Notes: generated by a model from the letters alone, not told the origin. A DNA stretch of 21,008 nt from Deltaproteobacteria bacterium UBA7527 (GCA_002478225.1 DLMV01000057.1:282-21289); one strand, 5' to 3'. Counted from the first letter of the stretch, positions 1 through 7,858 are shown. A program made the numbers and translations.

Positions 1-298
1 ATATAATATCAGGGCCAACGATGCCGAGATCCTGAAGCAGAATTTTTCATGGATACAGGCAAATCCCGGCAAGAAGATAAAGATCGAAGGAAACTGCGAC
101 GAAAGAGGCACAGTGGAATATAACCTCGTCCTCGGGCAGAAAAGGGCCGATGCAACGAAGAATTTCCTCGTCAATCTTGGTGCAGACGCAAAATCAATCG
201 GGACAGTAAGCTATGGCAAAGAAAGACCTCTCTGCACTGAACACAACGAGGCATGCTGGGCAAAGAACAGAAGGGCCCATTTCGTACCTGCTCAGTGA
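1..298 (+). CDS. pal: Peptidoglycan-associated lipoprotein Pal, 3' part only
   Basis: The frame is open from base 2 to the TGA at 296-298, so only about the last 98 residues are present and the start lies upstream of the window. The segment carries the OmpA-like peptidoglycan-binding signature EGNCDERGTVEYNLVLGQKR, which in Pal contacts the diaminopimelate of murein, and ends with KNRRAHFV. In diderm bacteria Pal is an outer-membrane lipoprotein that works with TolB and TolA in envelope constriction. The other tol genes would be expected upstream but cannot be seen. The next gene follows on the same strand almost without a gap. Confidence 0.93.
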   Translation, partial: YNIRANDAEILKQNFSWIQANPGKKIKIEGNCDERGTVEYNLVLGQKRADATKNFLVNLGADAKSIGTVSYGKERPLCTEHNEACWAKNRRAHFVPAQ

Positions 299-302
299 AG
301 TA

Positions 303-1397
303 TTGAACGATACGGAGGGTAGCTCTCCTGCCCTCCCTTTTGTTTACAGCGCGGAAGCACTGTCGCAGTTCATATCATTAGATTCCGATCAGTATAAAAA
401 GATACGGCAGGTTTGCCGTTTTCACCCTCTCAGAATACCCGCGTTTTATCTTAACCTTATGGAGATCGACAACCCGTTCTGTCCAATACGGCAGCAGGCG
501 ATCCCGTCTGCAGAGGAGCTGCAGGGCGAAGAGGACGATGACCCGCTGAATGAACATGACATCTCGATCACGCCTGTTTTGCTGAAAAGATATCCCGGCA
601 GGGCTGTTTTCCTGGTAAGTTCTCAATGCGCCATGTACTGCAGGTTCTGCAACAGGAAGAGGATGGTCGGAAGGGGGTGGGATCCAGGAGAATTCTTTGA
701 AGAATCCTTCAGATATCTGAGGAACGATACAACGATCCGGGAGGTGATCCTTTCCGGCGGCGACCCCTTCATGGCCCCGTCGGGTTTGCTGGATGACGTT
801 CTGTCGAGATTGAGAACTATGCAGCACATAAAAGTGATCCGGATAAGCACAAGGGTGCCCGTCGTTGATCCGGCAAGGATGACAGGGGAGCATTTCCGGA
901 TATTGGAGGAACACGAACCGCTATGGATCGTGATCCACATAAACCATCCGCATGAGATAACCCCTGAGTTTCTCGAAAATGTGAAGAGATTCAGAAGATC
1001 CGGCTGCGCCATGATCGGTCAGACGGTCCTGCTGCGAAATATCAATGATTGCGAAAATATCCTGTTGAAGCTTTTTGAGACACTCGTGGCTGTCGGTGTG
1101 AAGCCCTATTATCTTTTTCAGCTCGATGAAGTAAGGGGGACGCGGCATTTCAAGGTCAGGCTTGAAAAGGGTATCCAGATAATGAAGGCATTGCGGGCAA
1201 AGGCATCAGGTCTGGCCATTCCCCAGTATGCCGTCGATATCACGGGAGGACTGGGGAAGGTACCGATTGACCATGTATATCTGAAAAGCAGAAAGGGCAG
1301 GAAGGCCTGCATAGAAAACCTGTCGGGCGCCACAGGCACCTATAGGGACGACGGAAAGAAGAGCAGATGTCATAAATGCGGGTTGTGTAAAGGATGA
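303..1397 (+). CDS. KamA-family radical SAM enzyme (lysine 2,3-aminomutase-like)
   Basis: Radical SAM, PLP-dependent aminomutase of the KamA/EpmB family, expected to move an alpha-amino group to the beta carbon of lysine or a related substrate. Counting from the in-frame ATG at 213, the cluster motif CAMYCRFC is at C139-C143-C146, SGGDP (SAM-binding type) at 181-185, and a GGLGKVP motif with the likely PLP lysine at K349. D305 and D342 align with the two aspartates that bind the lysine epsilon-amino group in clostridial lysine 2,3-aminomutase. The C-terminus CHKCGLC (386-392) may bind zinc. The ATG at 213 would overlap pal by 86 bp and its first 30 residues lack family similarity, so TTG 303, four bases after the pal stop, is preferred; ATG 462 is too far in. 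It is convergent with pgsA. The family call is firm; the substrate is inferred. Confidence 0.88.
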   Translation: MNDTEGSSPALPFVYSAEALSQFISLDSDQYKKIRQVCRFHPLRIPAFYLNLMEIDNPFCPIRQQAIPSAEELQGEEDDDPLNEHDISITPVLLKRYPGRAVFLVSSQCAMYCRFCNRKRMVGRGWDPGEFFEESFRYLRNDTTIREVILSGGDPFMAPSGLLDDVLSRLRTMQHIKVIRISTRVPVVDPARMTGEHFRILEEHEPLWIVIHINHPHEITPEFLENVKRFRRSGCAMIGQTVLLRNINDCENILLKLFETLVAVGVKPYYLFQLDEVRGTRHFKVRLEKGIQIMKALRAKASGLAIPQYAVDITGGLGKVPIDHVYLKSRKGRKACIENLSGATGTYRDDGKKSRCHKCGLCKG

Positions 1398-1408
1398 CGC
1401 ATCCGGGA

Positions 1409-2002
1409 TCAGTTCTTGCTTTCCACTCCGGTATGCTCAGAGGGAGAGGCTTCTTGTTCTTCGGGAGGCTGCGATTTGAAAATCGCAAGGATATAGTGCC
1501 CGGCGGAGAAGATGCTGAAAAAGAGCGCGGCGTATATGATGTAGAGGCCAAGTTCCTGAAGACGGGGATGAAAGAGCATGCAGGATATCCCTACGATCTG
1601 GAGCGTTGTTTTTAGTTTCCCAGGGAAGGACGGATAGATCGCAATGCCCTCCATCGCATAAAATGACCGCAGCCCGCTTATGATAAACTCCCTCCCAACA
1701 AGGATGATCGTTACCCAAAGCGGCACTAACCTGTAATGCGTGAGGGTAATTAATACGGAGGCGACAAGCAGTTTATCGGCGATCGAATCCAGGTGTACCC
1801 CCAACTTGGTTCCCAGGCTCAACCTCCTTGCCATAAAGCCGTCAAGTCCGTCGGTGATGCCTGCAATGATGAACAAGAGAGAGGCAGTAAAAAAGAAATC
1901 CTTCTCGATGAACACGATGATGAGAGGGATGAAAAGTATTCGTATGACGCTCAGTCTGTTCGGAAGCGTCCAGAGAGGCATCTTCTCGTCTTTAGCCTTC
2001 AT
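1409..2002 (-). CDS. pgsA: CDP-diacylglycerol-glycerol-3-phosphate 3-phosphatidyltransferase
   Basis: Inner-membrane enzyme that makes phosphatidylglycerolphosphate from CDP-diacylglycerol and glycerol 3-phosphate, the committed step to phosphatidylglycerol and cardiolipin. The 197-residue protein has the complete CDP-alcohol phosphotransferase motif: D51, D54-G55, A58-R59, G68, D72 and D76. Near the N-terminus is LPNRLSVIRI, typical of PgsA, and there are about five hydrophobic segments. Its start overlaps the end of the lytic transglycosylase gene by 11 bp, so the two are probably co-transcribed and translationally coupled. Met8 at 1981 is a possible alternative start, as neither ATG has a strong ribosome site. 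The tail after residue 175 is polar and variable. Confidence 0.93.
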   Translation of the reverse strand: MKAKDEKMPLWTLPNRLSVIRILFIPLIIVFIEKDFFFTASLLFIIAGITDGLDGFMARRLSLGTKLGVHLDSIADKLLVASVLITLTHYRLVPLWVTIILVGREFIISGLRSFYAMEGIAIYPSFPGKLKTTLQIVGISCMLFHPRLQELGLYIIYAALFFSIFSAGHYILAIFKSQPPEEQEASPSEHTGVESKN

Positions 2003-2576
2003 TTGGTTTTTTTAATTTGTTGTAATAATGCTTGACCCTTTTTATAAATGTTTTGGTTTCTTCTATAGGCGGGACATTCATATTATGCTCTTTGACCCTC
2101 TGGGGACCTGCATTGTATGCGGCAAGAACCAGTTCGAGGTTGCCTTCGAAGATCTCGTCTAAAAGCTTGAGGTACCTTGCGCCTCCTTTGATGCTTTCCT
2201 CTGGATCAAAGGGGTTGTCCACCCTCATTAGTCTTGCCGTATCCGGCATAAGTTGCATGAGTCCTTGGGCCCCTTTATGCGACACTGCGTTTGGATTGAA
2301 ATTCGATTCTGCTTTCATTACCGCCTTAACCAGTGATGGATCTACTCCATGGATCGTCGAGTGATGCATGATCATTTTGTCATAAGCGTCGTTATCAACA
2401 GTGCTTGGCGGGATGAACCTTTTCCTCTCAGGGATAACGATGTGAAACTTCTTTCCCACAGGGATCATGTTGGTGAAATGATATGTCCCCTTCTCGTCTT
2501 CATAACCATAGACGGCTGAAAATCCGTATTGCGGGAAGAGACAAACGAAAAGTATTATAATCGCTTTTAAAATCAT
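1992..2576 (-). CDS. Periplasmic lytic transglycosylase (SLT domain) with N-terminal DUF4124-like segment
   Basis: Exported murein-cleaving enzyme that would cut between MurNAc and GlcNAc to give anhydro ends. From the ATG at 2576 (194 aa) there is a signal peptide of about 20 residues ending near GFSA, then a short DUF4124-like stretch (YGYEDEKGTYHFTN). The family-1 SLT domain follows, with the catalytic glutamate E90 in KAESNFNP, GAQGLMQLMP at 102-111, and AYNAGP further on. An in-frame extension to 2648 exists, but it would run into the divergent methyltransferase gene and would precede the signal peptide, so ATG 2576 is chosen. It heads a two-gene unit with pgsA. No lipobox is visible, so it is probably soluble in the periplasm. 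Confidence 0.9.
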   Translation of the reverse strand: MILKAIIILFVCLFPQYGFSAVYGYEDEKGTYHFTNMIPVGKKFHIVIPERKRFIPPSTVDNDAYDKMIMHHSTIHGVDPSLVKAVMKAESNFNPNAVSHKGAQGLMQLMPDTARLMRVDNPFDPEESIKGGARYLKLLDEIFEGNLELVLAAYNAGPQRVKEHNMNVPPIEETKTFIKRVKHYYNKLKKPNEG

Positions 2577-2582
2577 ATGTTT

Positions 2583-2633
2583 ATTCTCTATAACTTTTTT
2601 CCTCTTGTCAAGGATTTTGCGTTGTAATATGAT
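2583..2633. promoter_or_regulatory. Divergent promoter region with overlapping -35 boxes
   Basis: On the plus strand TTGTCA (2605-2610), 17 bp, then TATGAT (2628-2633) points to the methyltransferase gene. On the minus strand TTGACA (2611-2606), 17 bp, then the weaker GAGAAT (2588-2583) points to the lytic transglycosylase. The two -35 hexamers overlap within the small palindrome CTTGTCAAG, so polymerase could not bind both at once. Both predicted start sites fall within about 10 bases of the start codons. This is read by eye. Confidence 0.5.
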
Positions 2634-2647
2634 AGGGAACCATGACA

Positions 2648-3331
2648 ATGAGCGGCACCCTGTATGTCGTTGCCACGCCTATAGGCAATCTGCAGGATAT
2701 TACGATCAGGGCAATCGAGGTTCTGAGAAGTGTGGATTTTGTCGTGGCGGAGAGCAGCTCCAGGGCATTGAAGATCCTTAACCACTTCGATATTCATAAA
2801 TCGATCCTTTCGATCAACAGCTACAACGAAGACAGAAAGTCAAAGAACATCACGGAAAGGATAGGCCGCGGGGAATCCTGCGCCCTGGTCACGAGCGCCG
2901 GCACGCCGTGCATCTCGGACCCCGGGAACATCATAGTAAGGCGTTGTCATGAAATGGGGCTGAGCGTGCGCGTTGTGCCAGGACCGTCTGCGGCAGTGAG
3001 CGCTGTTTCCCTCTCGGGACTTTTCGCGGACCATTTTGTGTTCTTCGGTTTTTTGCCGCAGAAAAGATCCAAGGTGAAGAAGATCCTTAATGAGCTGGCG
3101 TTGCTGCCTTATCCTGTTATTTTTTTCGAATCGCCACGAAGGGTAGTGAAGACGCTCCGTATTATCCATGAAGAGTGGGGCGATCGCGAGGCAGTGATCT
3201 TCAAGGAGATGACCAAGATGTATGAAGAGGTCTTGAGGGGCAGCGTTGAAGAGATGATCGCGAGGCTTGACTCTCAGGAGTTGAGAGGAGAGTATACGCT
3301 CATTGTTGCCGGGAGGGAAAAGAAAGCGTAA
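2648..3331 (+). CDS. rsmI: RsmI-like 16S rRNA (cytidine-2'-O)-methyltransferase, short and divergent
   Basis: Tetrapyrrole-methylase-fold SAM-dependent methyltransferase. RsmI methylates the 2'-O of C1402 in 16S rRNA at the ribosomal P site. Family features seen: TLYVVATPIGNLQDIT at the N-terminus, SAGTPCISDPG, VVPGPSAAVSA, FFGFLPQKR, and a C-terminal GEYTLIVAG. Several usual residues differ: the canonical EDTRH block reads ESSSR, HNE in the next block follows NSY instead of HDH, and SDAGTP reads TSAGTP. At 227 aa it lacks the C-terminal 50 or so residues of typical 280-290 aa RsmI. ATG 2648 is preferred over ATG 2642 because the AGGGA upstream is too close to the latter. It may be the genuine RsmI of this lineage or a paralogue with a different target. 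Confidence 0.8.
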   Translation: MSGTLYVVATPIGNLQDITIRAIEVLRSVDFVVAESSSRALKILNHFDIHKSILSINSYNEDRKSKNITERIGRGESCALVTSAGTPCISDPGNIIVRRCHEMGLSVRVVPGPSAAVSAVSLSGLFADHFVFFGFLPQKRSKVKKILNELALLPYPVIFFESPRRVVKTLRIIHEEWGDREAVIFKEMTKMYEEVLRGSVEEMIARLDSQELRGEYTLIVAGREKKA

Positions 3332-5315
3332 ATATCGTCCCTTTGTCTGTGCTGCTCTCCACCCCGATGGTTGCCTTGTGATCCTTGATGATCTCATGAA
3401 CGATAAACAGGCCGAGACCGATGCCTTTGCCCCGGGGTTTTGTTGTAAAGAACGGTTTGAAGATATCCTTTGCGTGTTTTGTCGCTATGCCTTCACCATC
3501 ATCGGAGATCCTGCACACCAACCACCGCGCAGCACTTCCCCGCTGATGAAGCTGGTCCGGCGGTCCGTCCTCGTTGAAGATGTCGATCGTTATCCTTCCG
3601 TTGCTGTCTCCTATTGCTTCAAGGGAGTTCTTAATGATGTTGATGAACACCTGGCATAATCTCGGACCATTGCCCATGACCAGATTGTATTCCGCGCTGT
3701 AATTTTTTGTTATCGCGATCTTCTTGTTCTTATACTGGTTGTAGAGGATCTTGAGCGCATCTTCTAATGGATTGTAGATGTCGACAAGCTCTTTTGCCTC
3801 GTCTTTCTGGCGCGAAGCGTCGAGGAGGCTTTTTACGATGTCCTTTGCCCTCCTGAGCTCATTGAGGGAGAAGGCGAGGTCATCGCGGATGCCGCTTTTT
3901 TCCTCAAGGTGGTCTATATAAAATTCCAGCGTGCTCATAACGCCCGCGATAGGATTGTTCAATTCATGGGCAATACCCGCTGCGAGCCTGCCGACAGCGG
4001 CAAGACTCTCGCTCTGTATAAGGGCTTTTGTCCTTTCGTCGACAAGTTTTTCAAGTGAGACCGAGAAGTCCCGGATCTCTTTATATGCCTTTGCGTTATC
4101 GAAGGAAAGGGCAGTGTGGTTTGCAAGGATCGCAAGCAACTCCGCCTCTTCCGCCGTGTAGAGGCCCATTTTCCCTTTTTCTCCCAGCAGGAGGTATGAG
4201 GGGTGCGCCTTTGAATGTATCGGAATAGACAACCGGTATCCATCGTTCCACAACGTGTCGGATTCCGAGATGGCGCTGACCATTTCTGTTTCGTCGATCC
4301 TCGGCACCATTCTGACCGCGCATTGTTGAAGCGAGAACAGTTCTGACAGCTTTGCGATAATATGGTTCTTGATATCTTCAAGACGATGAAGCGCCAATAT
4401 CGTAAAACTGAGATCCCTGAGCGCCCTCCTGTTCTTAATGAGCTCCTGATGCAGAAATTGCGCGAGGAAGTCCTGCACACGCTCCTTGGAAAAATAGACG
4501 AGGAAGAAGGTAAGGACCATCGCAACGATATACACCATTTCGGTATGCACCGATGCGACAAGGAGCTTCTTTAGCAATACGGTGAGTCCGACAAAGAAGC
4601 CCGTGGATATAAGGAGAAAGGTCGACAGGACGATGCCTTTGCTGAGAAATATCTTCCACTCCATGACATCATGTTTGAGTATGGAATATCCCAGCAGGCA
4701 CATGGGGACAAAAACGAAATTCCCCAGCGGGTATATTTCGTACCCGTTCATGGTGAAGATGTCGAAGTGATTCACAAATGCAGCAAGCCCAAAGCTTGAG
4801 AGGATATACTTGATCCTCGTTCTTTTCATTGATGCGGTTTCCTCTCTCAGCTTCTTTACAAGAAGATAGAGCGACACGGCAGTGCTCAGCGTGCTGATGA
4901 TGCCGAAGAAGAAAAAGTAAGGCCCTGCAATAGCAAAGAACCCGAAGAAGTAATGCTTTGCATGGGTCAAATACTGCGGATGCCTGGTCAAAGGCAGAAG
5001 GAGGAAGGAGACGATATAGAAATATTTGATGAATGGAAGCCACTTTTTGTATCCTGTCACCAACAGCGTAAAATGGAGGTAGATGGGGACAATAAAGACC
5101 AGGAAGACGTGATCCATCCTGCTTATTTGAATGGCGAGCTTTTCATCTGCTATGACCGTAAGGGCCGTCTTGTCGATATTGAGAAAACAACCTATGAGGC
5201 ATATGAATGAAAAAAGGAGGTTTATGGGGGACCTTTTCGATCTGAATACCCCCATGAGAAAAAGAATAAAGAGGACGATTGCACTGAGCAATGGTGGAAT
5301 ACTATATATATCCAT
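3300..5315 (-). CDS. Membrane-bound sensor histidine kinase (multi-TM, GAF, HisKA, HATPase)
   Basis: Large sensor kinase of 671 aa counted from ATG 5315; an in-frame TTG at 5336 is less likely. The first 275 residues hold about eight or nine hydrophobic segments. A GAF-like region follows at about 300-410, then a short coiled coil and the dimerisation/phosphoacceptor helix AAGIAHELNNP with H450. The HATPase domain has an N-box (INIIKNSLEAIGD), G1 (SDDGEGIA), an F-box (FKPFFTTKPRG) and G2 (GIGLGLFIVHEII). No receiver domain is fused and no response-regulator gene lies beside it, so the partner is unknown. The layout recalls PrsK-like kinases, though nothing else in the window supports that system. 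Its last 32 bases overlap the 3' end of the convergent methyltransferase gene. Confidence 0.92.
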   Translation of the reverse strand: MDIYSIPPLLSAIVLFILFLMGVFRSKRSPINLLFSFICLIGCFLNIDKTALTVIADEKLAIQISRMDHVFLVFIVPIYLHFTLLVTGYKKWLPFIKYFYIVSFLLLPLTRHPQYLTHAKHYFFGFFAIAGPYFFFFGIISTLSTAVSLYLLVKKLREETASMKRTRIKYILSSFGLAAFVNHFDIFTMNGYEIYPLGNFVFVPMCLLGYSILKHDVMEWKIFLSKGIVLSTFLLISTGFFVGLTVLLKKLLVASVHTEMVYIVAMVLTFFLVYFSKERVQDFLAQFLHQELIKNRRALRDLSFTILALHRLEDIKNHIIAKLSELFSLQQCAVRMVPRIDETEMVSAISESDTLWNDGYRLSIPIHSKAHPSYLLLGEKGKMGLYTAEEAELLAILANHTALSFDNAKAYKEIRDFSVSLEKLVDERTKALIQSESLAAVGRLAAGIAHELNNPIAGVMSTLEFYIDHLEEKSGIRDDLAFSLNELRRAKDIVKSLLDASRQKDEAKELVDIYNPLEDALKILYNQYKNKKIAITKNYSAEYNLVMGNGPRLCQVFINIIKNSLEAIGDSNGRITIDIFNEDGPPDQLHQRGSAARWLVCRISDDGEGIATKHAKDIFKPFFTTKPRGKGIGLGLFIVHEIIKDHKATIGVESSTDKGTIFTLSFPSRQQ

Positions 5316-5422
5316 CTTTTTTCTGTATCCTGACAATACAACAAGCGCCGTTTTCGTTCAAGGAAATTATGTGATTTTTATTGATTCCTACCTGTATTGT
5401 GCTATTAATGTAAAGAGGGGCA

Positions 5423-6664
5423 ATGAAACCGAGACTTATCCATAACGCTGTCGCATTTGTCCTCGCCGGAGGCGTCGGGACCCGCCTTCACGGATTGACA
5501 AAGGACAGGGCAAAGCCGGCTGTTCCATTCGGCGGCAAATACCGGGTGATCGATTTTACATTAAGCAACTGCGTTAACTCAGGCATAAGGAAGATATTTG
5601 TTCTGCCGCAATATAAATCGCATTCACTCATGCGGCATACCAGGGACGCGTGGAGCATACTGAACCCGGAACTCGGCGAGTTCGTATCGCACCTCTCTCC
5701 TCAGATGCGGATAGGGGAAGACTGGTACAGGGGAACGGCCGATGCCGTTTTTCAGAATGTGTACCATCTCGAGCAGGTTGACGGTGAATATGTCATCATC
5801 CTCTCGGGCGACCATATCTATAAAATGGATTACGGCCACTTCATAAGGCATCACCAGAAAAAGAAGGCAGATTTGACGATCTCCGCCATAGAAGTGGATA
5901 TCGCAGAGGCCTCGCGGTTCGGCGTTATCGAGGTGAACAGCGAGGGGCGGGTGTGCGGGTTTGAGGAGAAACCGGAGAACCCCAAGCCCATACCGGGGAA
6001 ACCGGACAAAGCGTTCATTTCAATGGGCGTCTATATCTTCAGCAGGGACGTGCTGGTCGAGGTATTGAACGACGACGCAGGCCGCGACACCTCACACGAT
6101 TTCGGAAGGGATATCATGCCTTACATGTATCCCGATCGCAGGGTATACGTATACAGGTTTGGTGTGGGTAAGAGCAAGGACGCGGCATACTGGAGGGACA
6201 TAGGCACAATAGATGCGTACTGGCAGGCGAACATGGACCTTGCATCGGTTAACCCCGTCTTTAACCTCTACGACAAGAACTGGCCCATACGAACCTACGA
6301 AGGACAATACCCGCCCGCAAAAACGGTCTTTGCCGATGAAGAGAAGGGCAGGGCGGGAAAGGCGCTGGACTCTATCATATGCAGCGGGGTCATTATCAGC
6401 GGCGGCAAGGTAATAAAATCCGTTCTTTCCCCCGGCGTCCGCATAAACAGCTATGCCGAAGTGAGCGAGTCCATACTCTTCCATGACGTCGTTGTCGGAA
6501 TGCATTCCCATGTGAGGAAGGCCATCATAGACAAGGGCGTCAGGGTGCCTGACGGCATGAAGATCGGATATGATCTCGACAAGGACAGAAAACGTTTTTA
6601 TGTCTCCGAGGATGGCGTCGTCGTAATACCTAAGGGGGAGATACTGTCAGCTCATGGTTCATAG
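5423..6664 (+). CDS. glgC: Glucose-1-phosphate adenylyltransferase (ADP-glucose pyrophosphorylase)
   Basis: Makes ADP-glucose from glucose 1-phosphate and ATP, the first committed step of bacterial glycogen synthesis. The 413-aa protein shows the nucleotide-binding loop AGGVGTRLHGLTKDRAKPA, FGGKYRVIDFTLSNCVNSGI, the adenine-contact region DWYRGTADAV, SGDHIYKMDY with the metal/catalytic aspartate, and the sugar-phosphate lysine in GFEEKP. The C-terminal third is a left-handed beta-helix with ICSGVIISGG-type repeats that hosts allosteric effectors in this family. The start is fixed by AGAGGGG a few bases before ATG 5423. A possible promoter is TTGATT (5381-5386) with TATTAA at 5403-5408. No other glycogen gene is present in the window. 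Confidence 0.96.
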   Translation: MKPRLIHNAVAFVLAGGVGTRLHGLTKDRAKPAVPFGGKYRVIDFTLSNCVNSGIRKIFVLPQYKSHSLMRHTRDAWSILNPELGEFVSHLSPQMRIGEDWYRGTADAVFQNVYHLEQVDGEYVIILSGDHIYKMDYGHFIRHHQKKKADLTISAIEVDIAEASRFGVIEVNSEGRVCGFEEKPENPKPIPGKPDKAFISMGVYIFSRDVLVEVLNDDAGRDTSHDFGRDIMPYMYPDRRVYVYRFGVGKSKDAAYWRDIGTIDAYWQANMDLASVNPVFNLYDKNWPIRTYEGQYPPAKTVFADEEKGRAGKALDSIICSGVIISGGKVIKSVLSPGVRINSYAEVSESILFHDVVVGMHSHVRKAIIDKGVRVPDGMKIGYDLDKDRKRFYVSEDGVVVIPKGEILSAHGS

Positions 6665-6671
6665 CAAACCA

Positions 6672-6874
6672 GATGCTGGATCCTCGATACTGGATACTTG
6701 CTCGCAAGCTAACAAGCCAAAGTACACTAAGCTCATATAACGTACGAGCATAGGTGCTGGGTCCACACAAGCACGCTTATGCGCTCTTGGCCGATATCGT
6801 GCAAGTAGAATATGAGAAGCTTACATTATTATGCTAATTGTGTATCCAGCATCGAGCATCCAGAATCCAGTATC
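6672..6874. repeat. 203-bp intergenic element with 7-bp-periodic inverted arms (GATNCTN family)
   Basis: Lies between the convergent glgC and polyprenyl synthase genes. The left arm (6672-6699) is four head-to-tail heptads: GATGCTG, GATCCTC, GATACTG, GATACTT. The right arm (6840-6874) holds the same unit on the opposite strand five times, the last degenerate: GATACTG, GATTCTG, GATGCTC, GATGCTG, GATACAC. Left GGATCCTCGATACTGGATAC (6678-6697) pairs with 6842-6861 at 18 of 20 positions. A second inner inverted pair is AAGCTCATAT (6729-6738) with ATATGAG-aa-GCTT (6810-6822), so the whole can fold into one long imperfect hairpin. No open reading frame is seen inside. It may serve as a transcription stop between the two genes. 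Confidence 0.75.
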
Positions 6875-6888
6875 GGTTCTGCTAAAAG

Positions 6889-7857
6889 CTACTTCTCCCT
6901 GCTCAGCATGTAATCGGTCAGTACGAAGAGGGCATCCTTATATTTTGAATCCGGAAAATTCTTTAGATGGCCTTTGGCGCTTTTCGTATAGTTCTCGGCA
7001 GTCGAGAGGGTATATTCGATCCCGCCATGCTTCTCGATGATCTTTCTTACGCGCGCAAAATCCTTTGCGGCAATGCGGGGCTTACCGATGATCTTTGTGA
7101 GGTATGATCTTTCTTCATTGTCGGCAGACCGCAGGGCATGGATCAGGGGAAGGGTTACCTTTCCTTCCTGCAGATCTGTCCCTACATGCTTGCCGAGGAC
7201 ATTGTCGAAGGATGTATAATCGAGGATATCATCCATGAGCTGAAAGGCCATGCCGAGGTTGTAGCCGAAACTGTTCATGCATTTTCTTTTATGCCATGTA
7301 CAACTTCCGAGGATCGCCCCGATCTCACAGGCAGCCGCAAAGAGCACAGCCGTCTTATTGCCGATTATCTGAAAGTATTCCTCCTCGGAGGTGTTGATAT
7401 CCGCTGTCTTTACGATCTCGAGGATCTCCCCCTCAGAGAGGGCGGTTGTTGCCGCCGATATGATCTGGAGAATTATGTCATTTCCTTCATGCGCCATGAG
7501 CTCAAAGGATTTTGAGTAAAGAAAATCGCCGACGAGCACGCTCGGTTCGTTGCCCCATACCGTATTGACCGTTGAGAAGCCTCTCCTGGTCTTTGCGTTA
7601 TCCACCACGTCATCATGCAGGAGCGTCGCCGTGTGTATGAATTCGATGATAGCGGCGTAGGGTATATGCTTTTCCCCTTTGTAGCCGCAGAGCTTGGCGC
7701 ACAGTATAACGAGGATCGGCCTGACCCTTTTGCCGCCGGATTTAATGATATAGTTGACGATCTCCTTGATGACATGGATCTTTGTGGTGATCAGCCTGTC
7801 GATCGATGTCTCAAGCTTTTTAAGGTCTTTTTCGATCACATCGGTAATGACCGCCAT
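6889..7857 (-). CDS. Long-chain trans-polyprenyl diphosphate synthase
   Basis: Condenses isopentenyl diphosphate onto an allylic primer to form the side chain of quinones. In the 322-aa protein the first aspartate-rich motif is DDVVD at 82-86 (HDDVVDNAKTRRG) and the second is DDILD at 209-213 (QLMDDILDYT); GGKRVRP at 41-47 binds the diphosphate. The fifth residue before the first motif is alanine (A77), a small residue that in this family allows long products rather than C15 or C20. It is therefore likely an octaprenyl-, heptaprenyl- or similar synthase (IspB/HepT-like); exact chain length cannot be read. It starts one base beyond the stop of the upstream methyltransferase gene, with AAGGA as ribosome site inside that gene. 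Confidence 0.93.
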   Translation of the reverse strand: MAVITDVIEKDLKKLETSIDRLITTKIHVIKEIVNYIIKSGGKRVRPILVILCAKLCGYKGEKHIPYAAIIEFIHTATLLHDDVVDNAKTRRGFSTVNTVWGNEPSVLVGDFLYSKSFELMAHEGNDIILQIISAATTALSEGEILEIVKTADINTSEEEYFQIIGNKTAVLFAAACEIGAILGSCTWHKRKCMNSFGYNLGMAFQLMDDILDYTSFDNVLGKHVGTDLQEGKVTLPLIHALRSADNEERSYLTKIIGKPRIAAKDFARVRKIIEKHGGIEYTLSTAENYTKSAKGHLKNFPDSKYKDALFVLTDYMLSREK

Positions 7858-7858
7858 A

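Noticed and set aside
378..914. Long antisense open frame inside the kamA gene
   Set aside because: It is a shadow of a well-supported gene; no ribosome site or family motif is seen.
6700..6840. CRISPR-like array in the glgC downstream gap
   Set aside because: Units are only 7 bp, contiguous and inverted, with no constant repeat-spacer alternation and no cas genes.
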